Shown: one piece after another, positions 42,604 to 54,207 of the stretch
Layout: the number at the start of each line of letters is the position of its first letter
Numbering within the stretch: position 1 is the first letter of the stretch
From: Rhodomicrobium vannielii ATCC 17100
GTDB taxonomy: Bacteria; Pseudomonadota; Alphaproteobacteria; Rhizobiales; Rhodomicrobiaceae
DNA: 64,000 nucleotides
NCBI RefSeq assembly: GCF_000166055.1
Contig: NC_014664.1
Location: 3,069,501-3,133,500 of the forward strand
Direction of reading: 5' to 3'
Notes under the pieces: model-generated
What the model saw: the letters and a program-made list of their open reading frames with translations, nothing else
What the model was told of the DNA's origin: nothing
Databases searched by the model: none
Translations under genes and position numbers: made by a program

Positions 42604-45600
42604 ATGCGGATCGAACGGCGATTCACCACGAGCGGGCAGTCTCCCTATGAGACGATTCAGTTCCGGCAGACGACGAGCGAACTGAAAAATCCGGATGGAA
42701 AAATGATTTTCCAGCTCGAAGGCTTCTTCGTGCCGGAACAGTGGAGCCAGGTGGCCGCCGACATCATCGCGCAGAAATATTTCCGCAAGGCCGGCGTGCC
42801 CGCGCGGCTGAAGCGCGTCGAGGAAAACAGCGTGCCGTCGTGGCTGTGGCGCTCCGTGCCCGACCAGCAGGCGCTTGCCGAGCTTCCCGAGGCTGAGCGC
42901 TTCGGTCCCGAAACGGACGCGCGTCAGGTGTTCGACCGCATGGTGGGCGCGTGGACATACTGGGGCTGGAAGGGCGGCTATTTCTCGTCGGAGGAGGACG
43001 CCCGCACGTTCCACGACGAGCTTTGCTACATGCTCGCGATGCAGATGGCCGCGCCGAATAGCCCGCAATGGTTCAACACCGGCCTGCATTGGGCCTACGG
43101 CATCGATGGCCCCGGCCAGGGCCACTATTACGTGGATTTCCAGACGGGCGAACTTGTCCGCTCCGCCAGCGCCTATGAGCACCCGCAGCCGCACGCCTGC
43201 TTCATCCAGTCGGTCGAAGACGATCTCGTCAACGAAAACGGCATCATGGATCTGTGGGTGCGTGAAGCGCGCCTGTTCAAATACGGCTCCGGCACCGGCT
43301 CGAATTTCTCGCGGCTCCGCAGCGAAGGCGAGCGCCTCTCCGGCGGCGGCAAATCGTCCGGCCTCATGAGCTTCCTCAAGATCGGCGACAAGGCGGCGGG
43401 CGCGATCAAGTCCGGCGGCACCACGCGCCGCGCCGCAAAAATGGTCATCGTCGATGCCGACCACCCGGATATCGAGGCGTTTATCAACTGGAAGGTGCTC
43501 GAAGAACAGAAGGTGGCGGCGCTCGTCGCGGGCTCGAAGATTTGCGCGAAGCACCTCGCGGCCATCATGCGCGCGTGTGTGAACTGCGAAGGCCACGGCG
43601 AAGATTGCTTCGATCCTTTGAAGAACGTCGCGTTGAAGCGCGAGATCAAGGCGGCGCGCGCGGCCTTCGTGCCCGACGCCTACATCCAGCGCGTGATCCA
43701 CTTCGCGCGGCAGGGCTTCAAGTCCATCGAGTTCCCGAGCTTCGACACCGACTGGGAAGGCGAGGCGTATCGCACAGTCGGCGGCCAGAACTCGAACAAC
43801 ACCGTTCGCGTTGATGATTCGTTCCTGCGCGCGGTCGAAGTCGACAGCGATTGGCACCTGATGTCCCGCACCACGGACAAGGCCGTGAAGACGCTGAAGG
43901 CGCGCGCGCTGATGGATCAGATCTCGGAGGCGGCCTGGGCCAGCGCCGATCCGGGTATCCAGTTCCACACCACGATCAACGATTGGCACACCTGTCCGGC
44001 TAGCGGCCCGATCCGTGCGTCGAACCCGTGCTCGGAATACATGTTCCTTGACGACACGGCCTGCAATCTCGCGTCGCTGAACCTGCTGTCGTTCCGCCCG
44101 CAAGGCGGCGAAGGTCGCCTCGTCGATGCGGAAGCCTTTGCACATGCGTGCCGCCTGTGGACGGTCGTGCTCGAAATCTCCGTGACGATGGCGCAGTTCC
44201 CGTCGAAGGAAATCGCGCAGCTCTCATATGATTTCCGCACCCTCGGCCTCGGCTACGCGAACCTCGGCGGCCTCCTCATGGTCTCCGGCCTCGGCTACGA
44301 CTCGGACGAAGGCCGCGCACTGGCGGCGGCGATTTCCGCGCTCATGACGGGCGTCAGCTACGCAACGTCGGCGGAGATGGCGAAGGAACTCGGCGCGTTC
44401 GCGGGCTACGAGCCGAACGCCTCCCACATGCTGCGCGTGATGAAGAACCACCGCCGCGCGGCCTATGGGCGCGACAACGGCTACGAGCTGCTTTCCACAA
44501 GCCCTGTGCCGCTCAAGGATGGTGTCTGCCCGCAGACCGATCTCGTCACGGTGGCCCGCGAAGTATGGGACGACGTCATCTCGCTCGGCCAGATGCACGG
44601 TTTCCGCAACGCGCAAGTGTCGGTCATCGCGCCAACGGGCACCATCGGCCTCGTGATGGACTGCGATACGACGGGCATCGAGCCGGACTTCGCGCTTGTG
44701 AAGTTCAAGAAGCTTTCGGGCGGCGGCTACTTCAAGATCATTAACCGCGCCGTGCCGGAAGCGCTGCGGAACCTCCGTTATACGCAGACGCAGATCGACG
44801 CGATCATCGCCTATGCGGTCGGACGCGGCACGCTCGCAACGGCACCGCATATCAACCACAAGACGCTCGCCGCGAAAGGTTTCACGCCGGAGAAGATCGC
44901 GGCGGTGGAAGCCGGCCTCGGCGCCGCGTTCGACATCAAGTTCGTCTTCAACAAGTGGACGCTCGGCGACGATTTCTGCAAGGGCGTGCTGAAGCTCACC
45001 GATGAGCAGATGGCCGCGCCAAGCTTCGATCTGCTGGCGGCGATCGGCTTCCCGCGGGCGGAAATCGATGCGGCGAACGAGTATGTTTGCGGCACGATGA
45101 CCCTCGAAGGTGCGCCGGGCCTCAAGCCGGAGCATCTGCCGGTGTTCGATTGCGCGAACCCGTGCGGTAAAAAAGGCAAGCGCGCGCTCTCGTGGCAGAG
45201 CCACATCCGCATGATGGCGGCGGCGCAGCCGTTCATCTCCGGCGCGATCTCGAAGACGATCAACATGCCGAACTCCGCCAGCATCGCCGATTGCCGCGAA
45301 GCCTACATGCTGTCGTGGAAGCTCGCGCTGAAGGCGAATGCGCTCTACCGCGACGGCTCCAAGCTTTCGCAGCCGCTGTCAGCGCAGCTTCTCGCCGATA
45401 ATGACGCGGATGCCGATGACGCTGCCGAAGCGCTGCTCGCCGCACCGCAAGGCCGTCGCGCGCAGATCGTGGCGGAACGCGTGATCGAGCGCATCATCGA
45501 GCGCGTCCGCCTCAAGGCCGAGCGTGAGAAACTGCCGAACCGCCGCAAGGGCTACACGCAGAAGGCCGTCGTCGGTGGCCACAAGGTCTACCTGCGCACG

Positions 45601-46368
45601 GGCGAGTTTGAGGATGGCCGCCTCGGTGAAATCTTCATCGACATGCACAAGGAAGGCGCGGCCTTCCGCAGCTTGATGAACAACTTCGCCATCGCGATCA
45701 GCCTCGGCCTGCAATACGGCGTGCCGCTCGACGAATTCGTGGAGGCGTTCACCTTCACGCGCTTCGAACCGGCGGGCTTTGTGCAGGGCAACGAGGCGAT
45801 CAAGAACGCGACGTCGATCCTCGATTACATCTTCCGCGAACTGGCTGTGTCCTATCTCGGCCGCAACGATCTCGCCCATGTCGACCCGTCGCAGATCGGC
45901 GCGACGGTGATGGGCGGCGGCGTGGCGGACGACCGGCCGGGTCAGAAGGCCGCGGCGGCGACGAACCCCGTGATCTATGCGGATCGTTATGTGTCGAAGG
46001 GTCTCACACGCGGACTTCACCACAAAGTTGTCATAGTTCAGGATCAGCCTAAGAATGAGCGAATCGGTGGCGCCGGTTCGTATGAAACACATGGCGCCCT
46101 CGCTTATGCCCTGCGTCCGGAAGACGAAGATCAGTCTCCGCTGGGTTCTTTCGATGTAAACGCGCGCGATGGGGCAAGTGCCGCGTTGAATCATTCCCAT
46201 CAGACAGTACCGCTCGGAGCAAGGCCCGGTAAGGCCGACTTGCTCGCGGAAGCGCGCGCGAAGGGTTACGAGGGCGAAGCCTGCGGCACATGCGGCAACT
46301 TCACTCTCGTGCGCAACGGAACTTGTCTGAAGTGCGATACCTGCGGCGGCACGACGGGATGCTCATAA
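42604..46368 (+). CDS. nrdJ: Vitamin B12-dependent (class II) ribonucleoside-diphosphate reductase
   Basis: A 1254-residue class II reductase making deoxyribonucleotides with adenosylcobalamin, with no oxygen requirement. The active-site triad N474-C476-E478 lies in [12 protein letters not shown], and [16 protein letters not shown] and [20 protein letters not shown] are family marks. The C-terminal zinc-ribbon [20 protein letters not shown] carries the redox cysteines. The start at 42604 is set by AGGAG ten bases upstream; an earlier ATG lacks this. No intein is apparent. B12 dependence suits a metabolically versatile alphaproteobacterium. Confidence 0.97.
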   Translation: MRIERRFTTSGQSPYETIQFRQTTSELKNPDGKMIFQLEGFFVPEQWSQVAADIIAQKYFRKAGVPARLKRVEENSVPSWLWRSVPDQQALAELPEAERFGPETDARQVFDRMVGAWTYWGWKGGYFSSEEDARTFHDELCYMLAMQMAAPNSPQWFNTGLHWAYGIDGPGQGHYYVDFQTGELVRSASAYEHPQPHACFIQSVEDDLVNENGIMDLWVREARLFKYGSGTGSNFSRLRSEGERLSGGGKSSGLMSFLKIGDKAAGAIKSGGTTRRAAKMVIVDADHPDIEAFINWKVLEEQKVAALVAGSKICAKHLAAIMRACVNCEGHGEDCFDPLKNVALKREIKAARAAFVPDAYIQRVIHFARQGFKSIEFPSFDTDWEGEAYRTVGGQNSNNTVRVDDSFLRAVEVDSDWHLMSRTTDKAVKTLKARALMDQISEAAWASADPGIQFHTTINDWHTCPASGPIRASNPCSEYMFLDDTACNLASLNLLSFRPQGGEGRLVDAEAFAHACRLWTVVLEISVTMAQFPSKEIAQLSYDFRTLGLGYANLGGLLMVSGLGYDSDEGRALAAAISALMTGVSYATSAEMAKELGAFAGYEPNASHMLRVMKNHRRAAYGRDNGYELLSTSPVPLKDGVCPQTDLVTVAREVWDDVISLGQMHGFRNAQVSVIAPTGTIGLVMDCDTTGIEPDFALVKFKKLSGGGYFKIINRAVPEALRNLRYTQTQIDAIIAYAVGRGTLATAPHINHKTLAAKGFTPEKIAAVEAGLGAAFDIKFVFNKWTLGDDFCKGVLKLTDEQMAAPSFDLLAAIGFPRAEIDAANEYVCGTMTLEGAPGLKPEHLPVFDCANPCGKKGKRALSWQSHIRMMAAAQPFISGAISKTINMPNSASIADCREAYMLSWKLALKANALYRDGSKLSQPLSAQLLADNDADADDAAEALLAAPQGRRAQIVAERVIERIIERVRLKAEREKLPNRRKGYTQKAVVGGHKVYLRTGEFEDGRLGEIFIDMHKEGAAFRSLMNNFAIAISLGLQYGVPLDEFVEAFTFTRFEPAGFVQGNEAIKNATSILDYIFRELAVSYLGRNDLAHVDPSQIGATVMGGGVADDRPGQKAAAATNPVIYADRYVSKGLTRGLHHKVVIVQDQPKNERIGGAGSYETHGALAYALRPEDEDQSPLGSFDVNARDGASAALNHSHQTVPLGARPGKADLLAEARAKGYEGEACGTCGNFTLVRNGTCLKCDTCGGTTGCS

Positions 46369-46457
46369 GGCTGCCATAGCGTTCGGAGGGTTTGCGCGGA
46401 GTCTCGCGCAGACCTCTGGATGATCGCCTCGGACTTAGCCAAGGGCTGAACGCAACG

Positions 46458-47156
46458 ATGGCGCTCTGGACGATCAACCAGCCGCAAGATCACGACATCT
46501 ATACGATCGTGTATCTCCTCAAGGATGCGCTGAAATCGGCAATCAGCGACGCATGGTTCTTCGAGAGAACCGCACTTCCCAAAGCCGACGTCAAAGGAGC
46601 CGGGCACGCTGAAATCGCCGCCCGGCTCGGCCGTTTCCGCGAAGGGTGCAAGACCTTCCAGGAACGCGAAGCGCTGATGCTGATGAAGATGATGCGCGCG
46701 CGGAACTGGGCTTCGGAATTGCGCAAGATCGCGCCCGATTTTCATGACGAGATCGAACAGATGCTGGAGGCCACGTCCGCTTGCGAGGCGTTGCAGGCGG
46801 AGTTCGTCCGCGATGCGCAGCGCATGTTCAACGGCGGCGGCTCGCTCTCGCGCTTCCTCTCACTGCGTCAGCCGGACCCGCGCAGCGCGCACCAGCCCAT
46901 TCACGGCGGATCATATCTCGTGGGCGGGCGGACGGCGCTTTTCGAGTTGCGCACCGCATGCGAAGTGTTTCTGGCGCAGATCGACGAAGTGTTTTTCTCG
47001 GCCCGCGCTGAGGAGGTTTCGGACCTTCTGCCGGACCCCGCGCCCGTGCCCGCCGGCTTTCTTGAAGCGCCGAAGCATGAGGGGCCGCTAGCTTTGCCGC
47101 TCGCGCTGCTTGAGGATATGACGCCGGCCAAAGGCGACACGCCGCCGCTGCATTAA
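46458..47156 (+). CDS. Unrecognised 232-aa protein after nrdJ
   Basis: A 232-residue protein starting M-A-L-W-T-I-N-Q-P-Q-D-H-D-I-Y. It is helical and rich in charged residues (MLMKMMRARNWASELRKIAP, DFHDEIEQMLEATSACEALQ). It has a conserved-looking SRFLSLRQPDPRSAHQPIHG and a Pro-rich end. There is no membrane helix or signal peptide. I recognise no family. It lies 89 bp after nrdJ on the same strand and converges with yggS. The frame upstream of the chosen ATG has no protein character. Confidence 0.75.
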   Translation: MALWTINQPQDHDIYTIVYLLKDALKSAISDAWFFERTALPKADVKGAGHAEIAARLGRFREGCKTFQEREALMLMKMMRARNWASELRKIAPDFHDEIEQMLEATSACEALQAEFVRDAQRMFNGGGSLSRFLSLRQPDPRSAHQPIHGGSYLVGGRTALFELRTACEVFLAQIDEVFFSARAEEVSDLLPDPAPVPAGFLEAPKHEGPLALPLALLEDMTPAKGDTPPLH

Positions 47157-47195
47157 GCCTGTTCACGTCTGGGCGGACGCACAGGCATACGCCGC

Positions 47196-47885
47196 TCACC
47201 GCACCCCGAAAATCGCGGAGCCGACGCGCACAAGCGTCGCGCCCGCCGCGATGGCGGCCTCGAAGTCGCCGCTCATGCCCATGCTGAGATCGAGAAGCCC
47301 GAGTTCTTTTCGCAGCGCCGCCATCTTCTCGAAAAAGGGCACCGGATCGTCGTCGAACGGCGGAATGCACATCAGCCCCGCGATGGAAAGGCCGTATTCG
47401 CGCTCGCACTGGCGCACGAACGCGGCCGCTTCATCCGGCGCGATGCCCGCCTTCTGCGGCTCCTCGCCGATATTGACCTGCACGAACAGCTTCGGCGCGC
47501 GCCCCTGTTTCTGGATTTCCTGCGCCAGCGCCGCCGCGAGCTTCGGCCGGTCGACCGTCTCGATACAATCGAAGAACGCCACCGCCTCGCGCGCCTTGTT
47601 CGTCTGGATCGGGCCGATGACGTGCAACTCCGCGCGCGGAAATTCCTCGCGCAGCGGCGGCCATTTCCGCATCGCCTCCTGTATGCGATTTTCGCCAAAG
47701 AGCACGTGGCCTTGCCGTAGCACCGGCCGGATATGCTCGGCGTCGAAGGTTTTCGTCACCGCCACGAGCTTCACGGAAGCCGGATCGCGCCCCGCGTTCT
47801 GCGCCGCGCGCCACACGCGCTCGCGGATCGAAAGATATGCGTCTTCAACGGCGCTGGAATTGAACGGTTGATCGTCTGTGCTCAT
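47196..47885 (-). CDS. yggS: PLP-binding protein YggS/PLPBP family
   Basis: A 229-residue alanine-racemase-like TIM barrel that keeps pyridoxal phosphate in balance. The PLP lysine is K45 in LVAVTKTFDAEHI. HVLFGENRIQEAM, LHVIGPIQTNKAREAV and the phosphate-binding end LSMGMSGDFEAAIAAGATLV with VRVGSAIFG are all typical. It diverges from leuS, with 87 bp between the starts, where the two promoters must lie. Confidence 0.95.
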   Translation of the reverse strand: MSTDDQPFNSSAVEDAYLSIRERVWRAAQNAGRDPASVKLVAVTKTFDAEHIRPVLRQGHVLFGENRIQEAMRKWPPLREEFPRAELHVIGPIQTNKAREAVAFFDCIETVDRPKLAAALAQEIQKQGRAPKLFVQVNIGEEPQKAGIAPDEAAAFVRQCEREYGLSIAGLMCIPPFDDDPVPFFEKMAALRKELGLLDLSMGMSGDFEAAIAAGATLVRVGSAIFGVR

Positions 47886-47972
47886 GTCGTCCGCTTCTCT
47901 TGACCGAGGCTCCCTTTCAACTTCATATCACGCAAACCTTTTTGCCGCGCTTTCGCGCGAGGAACATGACCC

Positions 47973-50585
47973 ATGGCACAGGAACGCTACAACGCGCCGG
48001 AGCGCGAGAAACATTGGCAGGGGATTTGGGAAGAGCAACAGACTTTTCTCACCTCCACCGATCGCTCCAGGCCTAAATATTACGTGCTGGAGATGTTCCC
48101 CTACCCGTCCGGCCGCATCCATGTGGGCCACGTCCGCAACTACACGATGGGCGATGTCGTGGCGCGCTACAAGCGGGCGCGGGGCTTTAATGTGCTGCAT
48201 CCCTTCGGGTGGGACGCGTTCGGTCTCCCGGCGGAGAACGCCGCCATCCAGAAGGGCATAAACCCGCGCGAATGGACCTACGAGAACATCGAAGCCATGC
48301 GCACGCAGTTGAAGCGTATAGGCCTGTCGCTCGACTGGACGCGCGAATTCGCCACCTGCGACCCCGAATATTACCATCAGCAGCAGCGCATCTTTCTCGC
48401 CTTCCGTGAGAAGGGGCTCGTCTACCGCAAGAAGAGCAAGGTGAACTGGGACCCGGTCGATCACACCGTGCTCGCGAACGAGCAGGTTATCGACGGTCGC
48501 GGCTGGCGCTCTGGCGCGCTCGTCGAGCAGAAAGAGCTGGCGCAATGGTTCTTCAAGATCACGCACTACGCTGACGATTTGCTCGATGGCCTCGATACGC
48601 TCGACAAGTGGCCCGACAAGGTGCGCCTCATGCAGCGGAACTGGATCGGCAAGAGCCAGGGCCTGCTCATGCGCTTCAACCTGTCCGGCGAAAAGGTGCC
48701 CGCCGATTTCGGAAGCGTGCAGGTATTCACCACGCGGCCCGACACGATCTTCGGCGCGAGCTTCATCGGCATCTCGCCCGAGCATCCGCTCGCGAAGGAA
48801 CTCGCAAAGACGGACGCGAATCTCGCCGATTTCATCGAGGATTGTCGGCGCATCGGCACTGCGCAGGAGGACATCGACCGCGCGGAGAAGAAGGGCTACG
48901 ACACCGGCATCGTGGCGGCGCATCCGTTCCGCTCCACCACCAAGCTGCCGGTCTATGTCGCGAACTTCATCCTGATGGACTACGGTACGGGCGCGATCTT
49001 CGGCTGCCCCGCGCATGACCAGCGCGACCTCGACTTCGCGCGGAAATATAATCTCAAGGTGAAGGCCGTTGTCATTCCGGACGACGCCGACCCGGCCGAG
49101 TTCAAGGTCGGCGACGAGGCTTATACCGGGCCGGGGCGGCTGCAAAACTCCTCCTTCCTCAACGGCATGTCCGTGGAAGATGCGAAGGAGGAAGTCGCTC
49201 AGCGTCTCGCCAAGCGCAACATGGGCGAGAAGAAAACCAGCTTCCGCCTTCGCGACTGGGGCGTGTCGCGCCAGCGCTACTGGGGCTGTCCGATCCCGGT
49301 CATCCATTGCGACAAGTGCGGCGTCGTGCCGGTGCCGGACGAGGATCTGCCGGTGCGCCTGCCGGACGACGTTTCCTTCGACAAGCCCGGCAACCCGCTG
49401 GATCATCATCCCACGTGGAAGCACGTCAAATGCCCGACCTGTGGCGGCAAGGCGACGCGGGAAACGGATACGTTCGACACCTTCGTGGATAGTTCGTGGT
49501 ATTTCGCGCGCTTTACCGCGCCGCATGCCGCCGAGCCGGTGGAAAGCGCGCAGGCGGACTATTGGCTGCCCGTCGATCAGTATATCGGCGGCGTGGAGCA
49601 CGCGATCCTGCATCTTCTCTATGCGCGGTTCTTCACGCGAGCGATGAAGGATTGCGGCTATCTTGGGCTTGCTGAGCCGTTCAATGCGCTATTCACGCAA
49701 GGCATGGTGCTGCACGAAACCTATTTCGACGAGAAGCAGAACTGGCTCGCCCCCGACGAGGTCAAGATCGAAACCGAGAACGGCGCGCGCAAGGCGTTCC
49801 GCATCGACGGCGGACAGGAGCCGATCAGCATCGGCAGCATCGAAAAGATGTCGAAGTCCAAGAAGAACACCATCGATCCCGACGTCTTCACGCAGCATTA
49901 CGGCGCGGATGTTGCGCGCTGGTTCGTGCTGTCCGACAGCCCGCCGGAGCGCGATGTCGTCTGGACCGAGGAAGGCGTGCAGGGCGCGTGGCGGTTCACG
50001 CAGCGCGTCTGGCGGCTTTTGAACGAGGCGGAGCCGAGGCTTGCTGCGGCCGATGCGAAGGTGCCCGCTACGTTCTCCACGCCAGCGCAAGGGTTGCGCC
50101 GCGCCGCGCACAAGGGCCTCGCCGCCGTCGCGGAGGAGATCGAGGGGCTGCGCTTCAACCGTGCCATCGCGGCGGTCTACGAGTTCGCGAATGCGTTGCA
50201 GGCCGCGCTTCAGGACAAGAGCGCGGCGGGAGACGAGAGCTTCGGCTTCGCGCTGCGCGAGGCGAGCCTCTTCTTCGTGCACATGATCAACCCGATCATG
50301 CCGCACCTCGCCGAAGAGGGCTTTTCGCTGCTTGGCTACAACACGCTTCTCGCAAACGAACCTTGGCCGGAGGTTGAGCGAAGCTTGCTCGTTGACGATA
50401 CCGTAACCATTGCCGTACAGGTGAACGGGAAACGCCGTGACGAGATCGTCGTGCCGCGCAACGCGGATCGCGCGGACCTCGAAGCGGCGGCGCTTCGCCT
50501 CGAAAGCGTCGCTCGGGCAGTGGACGGTAGGCCGATCAAAAAGGTGATCGTGGTTCCCGAAAGGATTGTCAATGTCGTGGCTTGA
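47973..50585 (+). CDS. leuS: Leucyl-tRNA synthetase
   Basis: An 870-residue class I aminoacyl-tRNA synthetase. The HIGH-type site is [19 protein letters not shown] and the KMSKS loop is [15 protein letters not shown]. The editing domain ([20 protein letters not shown]) is inserted in the catalytic core. Length and domain order are standard. lptE starts within its last 14 bases and holA follows, the conserved leuS-lptE-holA cluster. Confidence 0.98.
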   Translation: MAQERYNAPEREKHWQGIWEEQQTFLTSTDRSRPKYYVLEMFPYPSGRIHVGHVRNYTMGDVVARYKRARGFNVLHPFGWDAFGLPAENAAIQKGINPREWTYENIEAMRTQLKRIGLSLDWTREFATCDPEYYHQQQRIFLAFREKGLVYRKKSKVNWDPVDHTVLANEQVIDGRGWRSGALVEQKELAQWFFKITHYADDLLDGLDTLDKWPDKVRLMQRNWIGKSQGLLMRFNLSGEKVPADFGSVQVFTTRPDTIFGASFIGISPEHPLAKELAKTDANLADFIEDCRRIGTAQEDIDRAEKKGYDTGIVAAHPFRSTTKLPVYVANFILMDYGTGAIFGCPAHDQRDLDFARKYNLKVKAVVIPDDADPAEFKVGDEAYTGPGRLQNSSFLNGMSVEDAKEEVAQRLAKRNMGEKKTSFRLRDWGVSRQRYWGCPIPVIHCDKCGVVPVPDEDLPVRLPDDVSFDKPGNPLDHHPTWKHVKCPTCGGKATRETDTFDTFVDSSWYFARFTAPHAAEPVESAQADYWLPVDQYIGGVEHAILHLLYARFFTRAMKDCGYLGLAEPFNALFTQGMVLHETYFDEKQNWLAPDEVKIETENGARKAFRIDGGQEPISIGSIEKMSKSKKNTIDPDVFTQHYGADVARWFVLSDSPPERDVVWTEEGVQGAWRFTQRVWRLLNEAEPRLAAADAKVPATFSTPAQGLRRAAHKGLAAVAEEIEGLRFNRAIAAVYEFANALQAALQDKSAAGDESFGFALREASLFFVHMINPIMPHLAEEGFSLLGYNTLLANEPWPEVERSLLVDDTVTIAVQVNGKRRDEIVVPRNADRADLEAAALRLESVARAVDGRPIKKVIVVPERIVNVVA

Positions 50586-51138
50586 AATCTCGAAAAACGG
50601 CAATCGGCTTCGCAGGGGGGCAGGGCTTGCCGTGATCGCGGGTTTCCTCGCTTTCGGTTCAGCCGGGTGCGGGTTTCATCCGATGTACGGAACGCCGACG
50701 GCCGGCGGGCACGACCTCACCGAGATGATGAAGCGCGTCGAGATCGCCGCAATTTCGAGCCGCACAGGCCAGAAACTCCGCAACGAGCTTCTCTTCGGGA
50801 CGACCGGAGGCGGCGGCACGCTTGCGCCCGTCTACCGCCTCGACATCGCGCTGCGCGAAAGCTATCGCAATACGCTCGTGACGCAGGCGGGCAATCCGAC
50901 GGGCCGCATCTTGCAGCTCGACGCCGAGTTCCGCCTCGTTCGCCTCGCGGATAATGAAACCGTGTTCAAGGGCGCGAGCACGTCCGAAGCAGCGTACGAC
51001 CTTGCGGGTTCGACGGGTAATGCGGGCTCGATCTATGGCGACACACGCGCCGCGCTCAACGCGCAGAACCGCGCAGCGCGCACGCTCGCGGACACGCTGA
51101 AGACGCGCCTCGCGGCTTATCTCTCTCGCGACGCGTAG
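50572..51138 (+). CDS. lptE: LPS-assembly lipoprotein LptE
   Basis: A 188-residue lipoprotein that plugs the LptD barrel in the outer membrane and helps place LPS. The N-terminal signal ([15 protein letters not shown]) ends in a lipobox with the lipidated Cys at about position 33, followed by GFHPMYG, a family mark. I use the ATG overlapping the end of leuS. It requires Lnt, encoded at 37.3 kb, for full acylation. Confidence 0.88.
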   Translation: MSWLEISKNGNRLRRGAGLAVIAGFLAFGSAGCGFHPMYGTPTAGGHDLTEMMKRVEIAAISSRTGQKLRNELLFGTTGGGGTLAPVYRLDIALRESYRNTLVTQAGNPTGRILQLDAEFRLVRLADNETVFKGASTSEAAYDLAGSTGNAGSIYGDTRAALNAQNRAARTLADTLKTRLAAYLSRDA

Positions 51139-51251
51139 GCGTAGGCACTGCACCCGGCGCGCGTCGTTCGACCAAGCGGGTTGACCAACGCGCAGGCTCG
51201 GCGCAAATTCGGGCGGCTGAAGCTCGTCTCTAACCGGGCCAGAAGTTTGCC

Positions 51252-52286
51252 ATGGTCGCGCCAGGCGCCGCATCGCTCACCAAATTCCTCGCCGCTCCGC
51301 CGCCCGCGATAGGCGGCTTCCTGTTCTACGGCTCGGACGCGCTCCAGATCGCCGCGCGTGCCGAAGCCCTTAGCCGCGCGCTCCTGAAAAAGCTCGGTCC
51401 CGACGCCGAACTCGCCCGCTTGCACGACACCGACCTCGCAGCCGATCCCGACCGCGTCATAGTGGAACTGACCACGCGTTCGCTGTTCGGCGGAACGCGC
51501 ATCGTCTGGCTGACGTCGCTACCAGCAAAGGCGCAGGCGATTGTGCAGGATGCCATCGCGCGGCCTTTCGACGGCGCCTTCCTCATCGCGCAAGCGCCGG
51601 ATATGAAGAAGAGCCACAAGCTTGCGCAGAGCTTCGAGGCCGCGCCGTATCTCGCGGCGATCGCGTGCTATGGCGAAGATCGCGACAGCGTCGTCGCGGG
51701 GATCCGCCATCAGGCCGCCGAGGCCGGTTACGAGATCGATGGCGAAGCGGCGGCGCTCGTGGCGGCGCGCTGCGATTGTTCGGCGTTGCTCGCGCGCGCC
51801 GAAACCGAGAAACTCATCACCTATGCCGGAGAAGATCGCTGCATTACCGCCGCGCAGGTTGAAGACTGCTTGAACGATCAGCAGACCGCGGGCCTGTCCG
51901 ACATCGTGGACGCGGCGCTTGACGGCGACGGCCGCAAGGCGATCCTAGCGTTCGAGCGCTATATGGCGGCGGAGGCGAATGTGTCGCCCGTCTTCGTGGT
52001 GCTCGCGTCGAGCCTGCTCCGTCTGCACGCGCTGCGCGCCGCCGTCGATGCGGGCGCTTCGCCGATGCAGGCCATCAAGGAGCTGCGACCGCCGGTGTTT
52101 TTCAAACAGCAGGATGCGCTCGCGGCCCAGGTGCGCAAATGGACGGTGCCTGCGTTGGCGGCGCGACTTGGCGACCTCAATGCCGCGCTGCGCGACACGC
52201 GCCTGAAGCCCGCGCTTGCCGAGGATATCGCCGCGCGCTTTCTGCTCACCGTCGCGAAGGAAGCGCGCGCCGCAAGCCGCCGATAG
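51252..52286 (+). CDS. holA: DNA polymerase III delta subunit
   Basis: A 344-residue clamp-loader subunit that opens the beta clamp. FLFYGSDALQIAARAEALSR begins the AAA+-like domain I. RSLFGGTRIVWL and the SDIVDAALDGDGRKAILAFE segment of domain III match the family. The protein starts 113 bp after lptE, with no strong ribosome binding site seen. Confidence 0.94.
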   Translation: MVAPGAASLTKFLAAPPPAIGGFLFYGSDALQIAARAEALSRALLKKLGPDAELARLHDTDLAADPDRVIVELTTRSLFGGTRIVWLTSLPAKAQAIVQDAIARPFDGAFLIAQAPDMKKSHKLAQSFEAAPYLAAIACYGEDRDSVVAGIRHQAAEAGYEIDGEAAALVAARCDCSALLARAETEKLITYAGEDRCITAAQVEDCLNDQQTAGLSDIVDAALDGDGRKAILAFERYMAAEANVSPVFVVLASSLLRLHALRAAVDAGASPMQAIKELRPPVFFKQQDALAAQVRKWTVPALAARLGDLNAALRDTRLKPALAEDIAARFLLTVAKEARAASRR

Positions 52287-52338
52287 CCGAATGAGCGCGA
52301 ATGGCCCGAACTGCGGCCGCGCTCGCAAGGAGCATGAC

Positions 52339-53595
52339 ATGACATCGCAATCGCCGATCTGGCACCCCTTCACGCAACACGCGCTTCAGCCCGTCATGAC
52401 GAAGATCGCGCGAAGCGAGGGCGCGTGGCTCGAAACCGAGGATGGCCGCCGCATCTATGACGGCATCGCGTCGTGGTGGGTCATCACGCACGGGCACAAT
52501 CATCCGCCCATCATGGAGGCGATCCGCGCGCAGGCGGGTGTGCTGGATCAGCTCATTTTCGCGGGCTTCACGCACGGACCGGCGGAGGAAGTGGCGCGAC
52601 GGCTCGTCGAGATCGCGCCGGACGGGCTGGCGCACGTCTTTTTCTCGGATAGCGGCTCCACCTCGATTGAAGTCGCGCTGAAGATGGCGCTCGGCTTCTT
52701 TGTTCATCGCGGCGAGAAGCGGACGCGCGTGGTGGCGTTGGAGCACGCCTATCACGGCGACACCATCGGCTGCATGTCGGTGGGCGCGCGCGGCGTGTTC
52801 AACGATCCGTACGGGCCGCTGCTGTTCGAGGTCGAGCGCATTCCCTACCCCGCGCCAGGCCGCGAGCAGGAAGCGTTCGACGCGTTCGAGGCCGTGTGCC
52901 GCCGCGATCCGCCCGCCGCGATCATCGTGGAGCCGCTGATCCTCGGCTCCGGCGGCATGCTCTTTTATACGCCCGCCGCCCTGCGCGAGCTTCACCGCAT
53001 CGCGAAGGCCTATGGCGTGCTCTTCATCGCCGACGAGGTGATGACGGGCTTCGGCCGCACGGGCACGCTGTTCGCGTGCGAGCAGGCGGGCATCGCGCCC
53101 GACATCATGTGCCTCGCGAAGGGGCTGACGGGCGGCGTTATCCCGCTGGCTGTGACGCTGGCAACGCACGAAATCTTCGAGGCGCATTATTCGCCGGACC
53201 GAGCGCGGATGTTCTTCCATTCGAGTTCGTTCACGGCGAACCCCATCGCTTGCGCAGCCGCTGCCGCGAATCTGCGGGTGTGGCGCGATGAGCCTGTGCG
53301 CGAGCGCATCGCTGGTCTCGTCGCGGCGCAGGCGGAGCGCGTGGCGCGGCTGAAGGATCACGCCGGTTTCGCCGACGCGCGCAGCCTCGGCACCATCGCG
53401 GCCATGGACCTGCGCGTGAAGGATGCGGGTTATCTCGCGGGCATCGCGCAGAAGCTGATGGAGTTTTTCCTGTCGCGCGGGCTGCTGCTTCGGCCGCTCG
53501 GCAACACGGTCTACATCATGCCGCCCTATTGCACGACGCCAAGCGAACTCGATGTGGTTTATGCCGCCATAGAGGAAGCCGCCGCGCTTGTGTGA
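52339..53595 (+). CDS. bioA: Adenosylmethionine-8-amino-7-oxononanoate aminotransferase
   Basis: A 418-residue class III aminotransferase that makes 7,8-diaminopelargonate in biotin synthesis, using SAM as amino donor. PIWHPFTQH near the N terminus and SWWVITHGHNHP are BioA-specific. The PLP lysine lies in MCLAKGLTGGVIPLA, with FIADEVMTGFGRTG before it. The start was chosen at 52339, where AAGGAG lies 9 nt upstream; the longer frame overlaps holA. No other bio gene is nearby. Confidence 0.93.
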   Translation: MTSQSPIWHPFTQHALQPVMTKIARSEGAWLETEDGRRIYDGIASWWVITHGHNHPPIMEAIRAQAGVLDQLIFAGFTHGPAEEVARRLVEIAPDGLAHVFFSDSGSTSIEVALKMALGFFVHRGEKRTRVVALEHAYHGDTIGCMSVGARGVFNDPYGPLLFEVERIPYPAPGREQEAFDAFEAVCRRDPPAAIIVEPLILGSGGMLFYTPAALRELHRIAKAYGVLFIADEVMTGFGRTGTLFACEQAGIAPDIMCLAKGLTGGVIPLAVTLATHEIFEAHYSPDRARMFFHSSSFTANPIACAAAAANLRVWRDEPVRERIAGLVAAQAERVARLKDHAGFADARSLGTIAAMDLRVKDAGYLAGIAQKLMEFFLSRGLLLRPLGNTVYIMPPYCTTPSELDVVYAAIEEAAALV

Positions 53596-54207
53596 GGGCA
53601 GGCAGAAGCTCTATCGCAGGTCGAGGTCGCCGAGCGTAACCGCGAGATGCTCGCAGAAAGCCGGGACAAGGCGGCGGTCGGCCGATAGGTCGCTCGTCGC
53701 CTGATAGGCCTGCGGGCGAAGGCTTGCGGTGGATGCGCGTTTCGAGCTTCACGGCGTGGATCACCCAAAGCTCCCCATCGTCGCCAATGGCGTGCCGATC
53801 TGCGCCATGGTGGGGAGTTTCTGTATCGGTTTCGATACAGGTTTCGCTCCGGGTGACGGGCCGTGTGTCCGACATCTGAACGCTTCAGGCTTGATTTATC
53901 GAGCGCGGTTGCGCATTACAAGCTTGATATCCGAATCTTGGAGAAGGCGATGGAAGCGACTGACCAAGGGAAGGGCTTCGGAATGGCACGCACTTGCAGG
54001 GAATGTCCTCTGTAGTCGACACCGGCAAAAAGCAAGACATCGCGGCGAGTTAGGGCGAGGAAAAACTCTCGCGCAGGCTTGATTGTTAGAGCGGAGAGGA
54101 TCGGGTGCGCCGTTATGGTGCGGCTGTTCTACTCTTGAAGGATCGATATTTCCCGCCGACCTGATAAGCCCTCCAGGCTACGGCCTCATGAACAAGATCG
54201 CATCTCA
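53596..54207. other. Intergenic region with possible decayed gene, upstream of topA
   Basis: About 610 bp. On the minus strand around 53610-53790, ELWVIHAVKLETRIHRKP in one frame and, one base shifted, QATSDLSADRRLVPAFCEHL with AVTLGDLDLR and a stop read like one frameshifted small protein, but I recognise no family. The rest shows nothing beyond the topA promoter region. Confidence 0.35.

Noticed and set aside
42400-44145. 581-aa minus-strand frame over nrdJ
   Set aside because: It is an antisense shadow of a conserved reductase, with no motifs or ribosome binding site.
47928-49613. 561-aa minus-strand frame over leuS
   Set aside because: It is an antisense shadow of leuS, with Arg/Val/Leu-rich text typical of such frames.
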